From NCBI GenBank assembly GCA_028564705.1, contig JAPXFQ010000249.1, positions 744,001-808,000 of the forward strand: 64,000 nucleotides of DNA. Direction: 5' to 3'. Each line of letters opens with the position of its first letter. Position 1 is the first letter of the stretch. Position numbers and translations under genes: made by a program. The DNA is from Apricaphanius iberus. Lineage: Eukaryota; Chordata; Actinopteri; Cyprinodontiformes; Aphaniidae. This document shows positions 1 to 12,000 of this stretch, in pieces. The notes beneath the pieces are model-generated. The model had not been told where the DNA came from. It did no database searches and saw only the letters and a program-made list of their open reading frames with translations.

Positions 1-3000
1 ATGCCAAGCATATTTCTGAAAGTCTTGGCGCACAGATGAATCCTGACGTTTCTTGGACCAGTTCTTTGAACACACCACCAGCGTTCCCATCTACCCTCAT
101 TTTATGTGAGTTAATGAAGCGTTTGGCAAGCTTTTCTTATTTTATGAATAATTGAACATTTTGTGGATCTTTTCAATGTTGCAGCTAAAACTGACGAGAG
201 TCCCTGTCCAGTGAGTGTTGCTGCAGACAGAAATGTTGTGGTGAGTACTCTGCATGGTTCAGTTACACAGCATTACCACTGCAATGAAAATACACACTGA
301 GTAGTAATTTTAAATCATAATATCTAAGATTTAGAAAGGGATGTATTCAACAAGCCTTCAGAAACGGGTTTGTATCTGGACAGAGAAATGACTGAGGGAA
401 AAGTTACACTTGTGGATTATGAAACTTTACTTCTAGTTGCTAATCTCGGGGTCAAAAAAACTCGGACATTGATAAATCTGGCGCTTAAAAAGAAATGTTA
501 TTTATATACCAAATCTTATTTGTAGTTATTGTTTTAAAGGCCTTGTTCTCAGACTTTGTAACTTGGATAAACGAAAGAAGTTGATATAGACACATTTCTC
601 ACGGATTTTAAAATAACATCAATACAGAGCATAAGAAAGAAACTTTAGTTGATCATAAAAAATTTGTCAACTGTGTTCTAAGTCTTTCCTAATGTTTAGG
701 CTACTACACTGACACTTACACAGCTTATGATATTTTTCTTTAATCTTTGATGTAAATTAGTTTGAAAAAACTATAAATCAAATAGAACCCACGAAAAATC
801 TTCTAAAATCTGGTGCAAAGATTTTGCACTAATTTGAACAAATAATTCAAAACAGATTTTTCCCTGTTGCATCACAGGTTTTAGTATACATTCTAAGACC
901 TGGTCAAGGTTTTGAAGGCCAAGATAAATTTGTGTTCTAAAATCGTTCTTTTCCCTTAATCTGACAAAATCGCAATAAAAACAGATTACCCTCGTGTTAA
1001 TAATACTAAGTTGGTTTGATTTGATGTTTTACTTCTAAATATTTGTGTTTTCTTTCAAGCTTGTACGGAAGCTTTTCCCTTCACTTTCGAATCCCTCAGT
1101 TAAGACATTGAAAAAGAGTCCTGTGTCTTCTACTTCCCAAGGTAATTACTATTTTTTTTTCTCCACAATGTTCCCACAAGTAATCAGTTATTTTATTAAT
1201 TTCTAGTAAAAAATAACTGCACTCTGGCCTGTTACTTTTTTTGTTTTGTACAGATGCGTAGATATTATAATTTTAAGCATAACACTCTTTGTTTTCCGGT
1301 AATCAACAGGTGCTGATTGTCCCGTGTCTGACTGCTGCCCTGAGTCTCCCGTGAACCAGAGTGAAAGTCATCGACAACATAAAGTTCCAGATCCTGTGGA
1401 AGGAGAAGTTTGTAACACAGATGGACCCAAAACTTTCTTTGCAAACAGTAGTTCAGCTCTGAGAAAAGTTAAACCTGACAGAGTTAAACGTAAGCAAATA
1501 ATTCAGACAAATTCAGACGTTGGCAGCCATGAAGATGAATCAAAAATAGACAATGGTGCATCAAGTGAAGAGGCTGGTCTGGAATCTGGTGGCTTGCCTT
1601 CAACTCCACTGGTCAAAACTGGGGATACAGCAATTAGCCAATGGTCTCCTTTAAGTTTATCTGAAATTTCATCTTGCACAGTGGGCAGCGATATGACACT
1701 GCAAGGTGACAAGGGTTCTGACCAGCTAACCAAGCCATCAGTGAAAATATCAGACTCTGGATTTATTAGAAAAAAGAGAAAATTTGTTTATACCGTGGCA
1801 ACCACAAAATCACAATTTCAAGTCCAAGACTCTGAGTTCCAGAAGGTGGATCCCTCACCAAAGATTTCAGGATCAGGTAAGACATTTATTGTCCAGTTTG
1901 TGTTCACAATTATGATGGTTTCTACATGAAGGCTGGTCATTTTGCTGCTTAGCTGTTTTGTACCTTTGCTGGTTAGATTTTTTTGTACCCACATTTTCAG
2001 GGATGAAAGAACAATCTGCCAAAGGGATGTTCTATACTGACTATACATCATATGTACTTATGTGTGCTTGGACAACTGAGAATTTAAAGGAAATGTACAC
2101 TACCGTTCAAAAGTTTGGGGTCACATTGAAATGTCCTTATTTTTGAAGGAAAAGCACTGTACTTTTCAATGAAGATAACTTTAAACTAGTCTTAACTTTA
2201 AAGAAACACACGCTATACATTGCTAATGTGGTAAATGACTATTCTAGCTGCAAATGTCTGGTTTTTGGTGCAATATCTACATAGGTGTATAGAGGCCCAT
2301 TTCCAGCAACTATCACTCCAGTGTTCTAATGGTACAATGTGTTTGCTCATTGGCTCAGAAGGCTAATTGATGATTAGAAAACCCTTGTGCAATCATGTTC
2401 ACACATCTGAAAACAGTTTAGCTCGGTACAGAAGCTACAAAACTGACCTTCCTTTGAGCAGATTGAGTTTCTGGAGCATCACATTTGTGGGGTCAATTAA
2501 ACGCTCAAAATGGCCAGAAAAAGAGAACTTTCATCTGAAACTCGACAGTCTATTCTTGTTCTTAGAAATGAAGGCTATTCCATGCGAGAAATTGCTAAGA
2601 AATTGAAGATTTCCTACAACGGTGTGTACTACTCCCTTCAGAGGACAGCACAAACAGGCTCTAACCAGAGTAGAAAAAGAAGTGGGAGGCCGCGTTGCAC
2701 AACTGAGCAAGAAGATAAGTACATTAGAGTCTCTAGTTTGAGAAACAGACGCCTCACAGGTCCCCAACTGGCATCTTCATTAAATAGTACCCGCAAAACA
2801 CCAGTGTCAACATCTACAGTGAAGAGGCGGCTGCGGGATTCTGGGCTTCAGGGCAGAGTGGCAAAGAAAAAGCCATATCTGAGACTGGCCAATAAAAGAA
2901 AAAGATTAAGATGGGCAAAAGAACACAGACATTGGACAGAGGAAGACTGGAAAAAAGTGCTGTGGACGGATGAATCCAAGTTTGAGGTGTTTGGATCACA

Positions 3001-6000
3001 AAGAAGAACGTTTGTGAGACGCAGAACAACTGAAAAGATGCTGGAAGAATGCCTGACGCCATCTGTTAAGCATGGTGGAGGTAATGTGATGGTCTGGGGT
3101 TGCTTTGGTGCTGGTAAGGTGGGAGATTTGTACAGGGTAAAAGGGATTCTGAATAAGGAAGGCTATCACTCCATTTTGCAACGCCATGCCATACCCAGTG
3201 GACAGCGCTTGATTGGAGCCAATTTCATCCTACAACAGGACAATGACCCAAAACACACCTCGAAATTGTGCAAGAACTATTTAGAGAAGAAGCAGGCAGC
3301 TGGTATTCTATCGGTAATGGAGTGGCCAGCGCAGTCACCAGATTTGAACCCCGTTGAGCTGTTGTGGGAGCAGCTTGACCGTATGGTACGCAAGAAGTGC
3401 CCATCCAACCAATCCAAATTGTGGGAGCTGCTTCTAGAAGCGTGGGGTGCAATTTCTCCAGATTACCTCAACAAATTAACAGCTAGAATGCCAAAGGTCT
3501 GCAATGCTGTAATTGCTCCAAATGTAGGATTCTTTAATGAAAGCAAAGTTTGATGTAAAAACAATCTTATTTCAAATAAAAATCATTATTTCTAACCTTG
3601 TCAATGTCTTGACTCTATTTTTTATTCATTTCACAACGTATGGTGGTGAATAAGTGTCACTTTTCATGGAAAACACAAAATTGTTTGGGTGACCCCAAAC
3701 TTTTGAACGGTAGTGTATATTCGTCACATTTAATTGGAGATGCTATTATATATTCAGATACGGCCTTATTGTTTTAGATGAAGATTATAATAGATGGAAT
3801 CGTACAGAATAAATATGTCTATATGAAGGCAAAATTAATTGCTGTAACTATTTGCCTATAGTTACAAAATGGATGTAGAAGACCACATGGTTGTGAATGG
3901 AGAAACAAATTGCCAAATATACACAGTTAACAAAATGATAAACAGCCTTTGTGATGTTACTAATTGTTGTTTTTTATGCTTTTATTTAGAACAAGAAGTG
4001 AGTGCTAAGTCAGTCGTAAACATCCCAGGTGCAGCAACATGTGGGACTGAAAATCAAAGAAAATATGTGGCAGAAACCATAACTTGCTCTCCAGGCACAA
4101 AACTCCAGGATATTGACATGTCTCAACTTTGCAGAGATTTTGCACAAGACTTCAGCCAAATGAATGACTTAAAAACTGCAGAGAATTCTCAAAGTAACTT
4201 CTCTCCAGCAGTGTGTCTCTCAGCCATGAAACAAGTAAAACAGAAAGCAATGGAGGCAAACCTTCCCAATGATTACAGTGGTATCAGTGAAAACAAGCAC
4301 ATCCCTACTAGTAATCAACCCTGCTCGATCAGTGAACGCACCGTGGTTGATAGTGGATTTCAGTCTGGTGTCGCAGACCTCATTCAAATGACTTGGTTGT
4401 CATTGGGTCATCCTCGCTTAGAGAACGTTGGCCAAAGCCGGCCGATGCCTGGCGTCAAAACCGATATGCATCAAGTTCTGTCAACAGATGGAAGCGGAAG
4501 ACCAAAGGTTGATGCTGAAGCGCTTCCGCAGAGATCTGGCAAAGGGCAGACTCTGGACCATGGGAAGGACATTGAGTTGCAAATAGAGAGCACATCGACA
4601 GAGCAGTCATGGAATAGAAAAGAAACTGTCGGAGAAAGGAACTGCGGCCAGCCAGAAATAGCTCCTGTTTCTCTTGTCGTTGCTAATGCTTCAGGATTCA
4701 AAACCGCTTCAAATAAAGGCATACACATTTCCACAGCCAATCTGGAGAGAGCCAAGCGTCTTTTTGAAGAGACTGAAGTTAAAGAGACCTCTCGTGATCA
4801 TGGCACCAAAACCTACCATGCCGTTAATTGTAAAAGTAGCTTGAGTCCTGCAGCAAAGAAAACCACATCATCTAAGTCAAACCATCCCCCTTGTGTAGAA
4901 AAGTCTTTGGGAAGTATAATTTCCCAGTTAACGGCCTCAGAAAAAGCAGATGTGACAGAACTTTGCACGCTCTTGGAAGAGGCAGAAAGCCAGTTTGATT
5001 TTACACAGGTCACACATGCAAAACTAATACAAAGTCATCAGCATGATCACAATCTTCTTAAAAAACAAGATGATCTTGACCCTGCTCTTCTTGCAGATAT
5101 AGACTTCGATGACAGCTTTAGTTCCGATGGTGGAAAGCACCAGGCAATCGTGGTGAATGATAAAATAGTCCCAGTTTTAGAAGACAGAACATATGCTGAA
5201 GCAGCAAAAGCCACAGATCAATACACAGGAATGTCAAATTTGCTAAAAAGTGAAAATTCTTCAAATTCTTTGTCAGAGAACCTTTCTGAAGACAGGAAAT
5301 GTCTAAAGTTGGGTGAACCTAATATTCTTCACAAACCTGAGAATTCTGTAGCTGGTGAGCCAGAGAACAGCACTTTGATGCCCAGTGAGGCATTTAGGAC
5401 AGCAGGGGGAAACATTTTGAAAGTCTCTAAGAAGTGTCTGAGCAAAGCAAGAGCTTTGTTTCAGGAGAATAACTTGCCAGAACTGAACCCATCTAATAGG
5501 CAGAACAGGGAAAATGCTGCCAGAGCAGAACAGAAATGTAACTTGGATTCTGACAACCTGAAGCAAGATTCAGCTTTCACTCTCAAAGAAAACTCTGATG
5601 TAGGGAATAAAAGGGAAAATTGTTTTTCCAAATTAGAAAGGGTTGTCTGTTCAAATAAACACGTCTTGGCTGTTGGAAATAAGAATGATACCAAAAGTTT
5701 GAAAAACGACGAAATTCATACAGTAACATGTGAAAGTGGTTTTAGAAAGGCCAGTGGGAAAGAAATCTCCATTTCAGCTAAATACATCCAAGAGGCAGAT
5801 GCGTTTTTTAAGGACTGTCTTGTGATGGAGCATAAAGAAGATAAGAATATTACAGCTCTGCCAGAAAGTAGTGGGAGTAGGAAAAGCTTTTCAAACCTTA
5901 AAAGCCCTCAGGTCAGCATTTCTAAGGATAGTCTTACTGGATGCACCAAATTTGAGAATGTAAATGGAGCACTTATCACACATCATACAAAAGGACTACA

Positions 6001-9000
6001 TCTGGATGAGGTGGAAATGAAGAGCAACATCACATCAGCTTTGTCTGACCACGACGGAAAATCGTTTTCAAAGCCGTTTACCGCGCTTCACCCTTCAAAG
6101 AGCACGGATTTGTCTCCTTTTGAAGAGTTTCGAACAGGTGATGGGTTCTGTACAGCCGCTGGGAAGAACATTGTTGTGTCTGCTGCTGCGTTGAGGACGG
6201 CTAAATCTATTTTGAATCAGAGCCACGCACCTGAGGAGATAAACAAAGAACCTAATCAGAAAGAAAAGTCTTGGAAAACAAAACGCCTTGGCAGTAGGAT
6301 ATCCAAAATGGACAATGGTGGTTTTCAAACTGTCGGTGGGAAAAACTGTGCAATTTCACCAGCAGCTTTAAAGAAAGCATCTCTGTTAAGAGAAAATGAA
6401 GAACCAGAGGATGCAGTTACTGCTTCCTCTCACTGTTCACATCTCAACCTCCCAGTTACTAAAATTTGGAGTGGAGGTTTTTTGGCAGCCAGTGGTAAAC
6501 CTGTTGTGTTGTCAACCAAGGCCTTGGAGAAGGGCAAGGCTTTACTTAGTGACATCAGCTTGAACATGGATAAGGTGGCAAACACTGCCCCAGTAAGGAG
6601 TGATGACAGACATGAAAAGGATATTGAGGAAGGATCGCGCCGTGGTTTCAAAACTGCAGGGGGAGCAAAGGGCCATGTGTCCCAGGAAAATCTTTTGGAA
6701 GAATTTGATGATTTGGTTTTAGCCGCAGCAATGCAAGAGGAAGATGCTCTCTTCACCGACTGTGATCTGGAAAGTAAAGTTGTGAGGTTGGAGAGTGTGG
6801 GAAGCAAGAAGGAAGATGAAAAGCCTCATGCAGATCAAAGGATTAGAATAGGCCTGTCTGAAGAGGCTGGAAAAGAATGCATCAGGGATAACGATAAACA
6901 AGAAAAACCCAAAGAAAACATTTCACCGCGGACAAGCTGTGGATTCAAGACTGCCAGTGGGAAAAAAGTTGATGTTTCATGTGAAGCTCTGAGGAGAGCA
7001 GAAACCTTTTTAGGTGACTGTGTAGGAGTCGTAGAAAAAGTAAATACAGCGCTACCAGAATCCAGGGCTGTTGCTCTTCCCGTCAGAAACGATGGATTTC
7101 GATCTGCCAGTGGTAAACCTGTAGCGCTTTCATTGGAGGCCCTTCAAAAGGCAAACAGTCTCTTTAGTGACATAAGCCTCAGTGAGGACCCAAACACTTC
7201 ACAGATGAGGAAAAGTAGCAATAATCAAGACAGTAGTACCAATTCGGAGAAATTGTTTGTAGGTTTCAGAACTGCAAGAGGAGAAAAAGTTGATGTGTTG
7301 CAGAAAAATCTACAGAAGGCAAGGGTACTTTTTAAAGAACTTGATGGTCTGGTTTCAACCACAATAGTGCAGGAAGAAGAGGCTTTCTTTAAAGACTGTG
7401 ATGCGAGCATTAATAATGAAATGTTTGAAAAGGACTTAAAAGGTAAAATACATATGCAGGGGAGCCGAAAGGAAGGTCTTGAAAAATGTTATGTGGATGA
7501 CGAGATGAGGGTAAACATTTGTATGGAGGCTGGCAGCTCCGGGGATGCAGACAAACAAGTGGAACGAAAAGAAAACATTTCCCCACAAGCAAGCGGTGGA
7601 TTTAAAACTGCCAGTGGGAAAAAAGTTGAAGTTTCATCTGAAGCCCTAAAGAGAGCAGAAACCTTGTTCGGTGAGTTTGAAGGACTTGAGGATAAAACAA
7701 ATTCAACGTTTTCACAATCCAAGGCTACTGCTCTTCCACGTAGGGATGGTGGCTTTCATGCTGCAAGTGGTAAACCAATAGTACCCTCATCTAAGGCTGT
7801 TCAGAAGGAAAAGTCGTTCTTTGGTGATGTCACTTTCAGTGCTGAAAACCCAGATTTTTCACAGACAAGAAAAGCTGACGGGAAACAAGACAGTCGGAAC
7901 AAAAAAGAGAAAATGTGTTGTGGTTTTACAACAGCAAGGGGACAGAAAGTGGATGTCTCGCAGAAAAATCTTCAAAAGGCAAAATTCCTCTTCAAAGAAC
8001 TTGACGATTTGGCTTTAACTAAGTCAGTGCAAGATGCAGAATATTGTTTGAACCAGGAGGAAGGATGGACCATGGCCTGTAACGGTGAAAGATCATCAGA
8101 ACAAACTAATAGGGTACCTGTTAAAGAACGAGGCAACAGTAAGTTAAACGTGTTTAAACTCAAACCAGATGAAAAGGAAACCAGCATCATTCGTGGAGAG
8201 CCTGAAAACTCTTCCATCCAAGCAAAACAGATAGAAGGTAGCTGTTTGCAAAGGCTGAGCGGTGGATTTCAGACAGCGAGTGGGAAAACGGTTGCCGTTT
8301 CATCTGAAGCTCTGTCAAGAGCAAATCTTCTGCTGAGTGAAAACAAGACAGAAGAGGATGAGAATTGTGTTCCATCAGCACTTTTTGTGACTCCCGTTAT
8401 AAATCCGACTCTCACTAGTGACGGGTTTTCTGCGGCGAGCGGTAAACCTGTGGCAATTTCATCTGAGGCCTTACAGAAAGCAAAGACTTTCTTTAGCACT
8501 GGAGTTAAGTCCTTTCCTTCGGCAGCAGGCAACCAAATTGACGACAATGAGGAAGAAAAGTCCCGCTTGTTGGCCTCTGATTTAAATACGAAAGGCTGCA
8601 TCAAGGGATCTGAAGGTGAACAACGAAATGAGTCTTCAGAGCCAAAATTATCGTCTTTAAACCTCACTGGCTGCACAGAAATCCAACACAAGCTTCTTGC
8701 CAAGGAAGCTTTGGACTGCACAAAAGCCTTGCTAGAAGATGAAGTTCTATCTGGTCAAACTCTATTGATGACTTCAGAAAATGTGCCAGATAAGCACCAG
8801 CCCAACAGCAAACCTGCTAAAGATGACAAAGGGAGGAAAAGGAAAAGTGCTGAAGATCTTCCTGGTAAGCATTGCACTTTAACTCTTTATTTATAAGTTC
8901 TGATTATTATAACAGTTTTTCTTACAGCTTGTAAAATGAAATAGATTATGCTTACATTCAAGAAAAGCTATGAGTTCTTATTGCTTTACTCCATGTTTTG

Positions 9001-12000
9001 TTCAATAAATAAATACTATGAATTGTCGTTTATTTATTTAGGACAGATTTTAGTAAGATCTTTCCTAAGCTGCGGCCCTGTTATGCTTTTTATTTTTATT
9101 TTTATATGTAGCTCAGCCAACTTCTAAAAGAAGATTACTGGAAGAATTTGACAGAACAACTGATAGTCCAAGAGGTTCAGGACTCCACCCTGTGAAAAGT
9201 TGCCCAAACGGTAAATCTCTTCTACATCTGTTACTTCTCCAAAACAAAATAGTTTCAGGATTTTAAATTACTTTTTTCCTGTTTCGTCAAGGATCAACAG
9301 ACAGGGGAGTTTTCAGGTACAGCACCTCTCTTCATCCAAACATCACAAAGCCAAACAGGTACGTTGCTCTGAGTTGTTGAAAAGTGTGTTTTCAAATGGA
9401 CGATGGATTTTTACCAGCGCTTTGTAATGTATTGTTTATAACAGGGATGCTAAAAGCTTTGCGGACACGAAATTTCAAAGGACAGTACAAATGCAGCGTT
9501 CTGACGCAGGAGATGGAATAACCACACCTTCCAATATGCCGGCGTTTGTTCCACCATTTATCAAAAACACTAAGAGAGATATTCTCCGTAACCCAGAAGC
9601 CAGGGACCGCAAAAAAGTACCTGCGTTTGTTCCACCGTTCAAAAAAGAAAGAGTTGTCCGACAAGAAAGCTCCCCTAAACGACAAGAGGGCAATAACCAA
9701 AAACACTCATTACCTTTGGGGTCCAACAGCAAAACAGATGCACCACTCACTGAAAAAAACCAAAGCTCTGAAGATGTTCTCACTTTAGTCGCTCCTTCCA
9801 ACACTAAAATGACTAATAAAAGCGTTCCAGTTAAGTTGGGGTCAGTCACCTCTGCTGAGGTGTTTCATGTGGATGACATGCTTTCCAGAAGCCAAGGTAG
9901 AGTAATCCCTTTTTTTAACTGTAGGCTCCAGATTTCCTGTATAATGTTGGTAGAATGACAAAATCTTTATTAACAGACAGGACTCAGAACATTGAGCTGG
10001 CCCGGGATATACAGGACATGAGGATTAGGAAAAAGAAGCGCCAGACCATTCGACCGCTACCGGGGAGCTTATTTCTGACAAAGACCACAGGTGTGGTGAG
10101 AATCCCATTAAGAGCTGCGGTAAATGGAAATAACCCAGCAAGATACTCCGCACAAGAGGCAAGAGGCCGGAACTCGGATGTCTTCTGAGATTTCTCCTTA
10201 CAGGCCATATCGTGTCCTATCTACAACAATTCACATAATGCTCTTCTGTTTCAGCTTTATGAGTGTGGAGTCCATAAGCATGTCCCAGAGATCACCGCTG
10301 GGAACGCTGAATCATTTCGCTTCAGTTTGCTGCAGTTTATCAAACTGGAAGCGTTAGCAGACAGAGGTGGTGTTCAGCTCGCTGATGGGGGCTGGTTGAT
10401 CCCAAGCAACGACTGGACCGCAGGAAAAGAAGAATTCTTTAGGTAATAATGAAATTCCACTGGTTTATAGTAACTGTCACATTTGGTCGCTGCATGCTCA
10501 ACATGCTGAACTATTTTCCACAGAGCGTTATGTGATACTCCTGGTGTGGATCCTAAACTGATCAGCGAGCAGTGGGTGTACAATCACTACAGATGGATTG
10601 TGTGGAAGCAGGCCTCCATGGAAAAATCCTTCCCAAAAACAATGGGAAGCCTCTGCCTCACCCCAGAGCAGGTTCTCCTGCAGCTGAAGTACAGGTACAT
10701 ATGGGTTACTGCAGTTATGTACATTTAAAACAACTAGGCTGGACGATATCGTTTTATATTAATCTCTTATCGTTTAGGCCACGATAGGGTTTTCCAGCAG
10801 TAAATTACGTCAAGGTGCACCTTATGGCATTCCTGTGCATGCTGCAATACATGAACTAACAGGGAGGAAGACGGTAACAAACACGTTTCAGACCAGGGAT
10901 CTAAACAAGATTATCAGACAACCCAAAGTTGTCCCCTCCCGACACGCAGGTTGAGCAGGAAAAAAACATGTCTCAGACAGAACGATAACAGCTCTAATAG
11001 CCTTTTCGTTCGCTAACAACACATTAGTGGTGTGCTACAGCATCTGTATATGGAGTTTATCAGAGCGTACGCCACGTCTCAACGCGGCTTTTGCTCATTG
11101 ACTCTGTATTCATTGTGTTTCTAAACAAATAAATGCGTAGTGTTGCAGCCCATTGGTTGGACCGGGAGCTTGTAAACTTTACAAACAACTGTTGTCTGAT
11201 CTGCGTCGGTCTTCTTATATCCAAATGACATCAATAACCATAACTTGACTATTTTCCTAATCCTACTATTCGGGAACCAATGCCTGAACCTAACGTGTGG
11301 GTGGAGTCAGAACACATCTTGAGGGGGGACACATATCGACATATCACCCATCTTTTACATAGTGAAACAAATAAAAACTAGAGGGTGCATGAGAGAGAAA
11401 GAACCCCGCTACTGACAAAACGTGCTGTAAAGTTAAGAAAATGAGTGACAGCAGGTATTATGGCAAAATTTGGACGCTTTTCAAATAATGTTTGATTCAA
11501 AGAGTGTAGATCTGAGCTGCTCTCCTTAAAGATCACTGATATCCATAGCTCCCACACATGGAAGGAGATCAGTACATTATGAGTCTTAGCAGTGTTATTG
11601 TCATCTATCATTTAAAACGTCATTTCCACATTGTACATTTTTATAAACAGTTCATGAAATAAATTAACAGAAAAATTGCGATATCGTGAAGGATATCGTT
11701 ATCGGGATATAAACTGAGCTATATCGGGATATAAAAATTGAGCCATATCGCCCAGCTCTATTAGGCTGTATTTCATCTTATTTACTTTAGCAAACGGATA
11801 AAAACCGGTTTGTTACACAAGTTTCTCAATTGGTATAAATTACTGATTATTTTCTACAATGTTATGGTCATATGTGTAGGAGTCAGGTAATTTTAGGTAG
11901 TTTTTTTTTTAATACTATTTTGAGTCGGTTGCTAAAGTTCAAAGTTATTTGATTATTTGCAGAATATTTTATTTATTAGGGATTTCACCTTTCTGAAAAT

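Noticed and set aside
3869..3989. ATG and 40 codons in frame ahead of brca2 exon 11
   Set aside because: Contains the polypyrimidine tract and the AG acceptor; the peptide is not BRCA2-like, and exon 10 joins in phase at 3990.
6430..6807. Minus-strand ORF of 125 codons and several others under exon 11
   Set aside because: Antisense of the BRC exon; no homology or codon logic.
9392..9849. Minus-strand ORFs of 104 and 124 codons
   Set aside because: Antisense shadows of brca2 exon 14; the repeated RWNKRR/WWNKRR motifs are just the reverse of the duplicated FVPPF codons.
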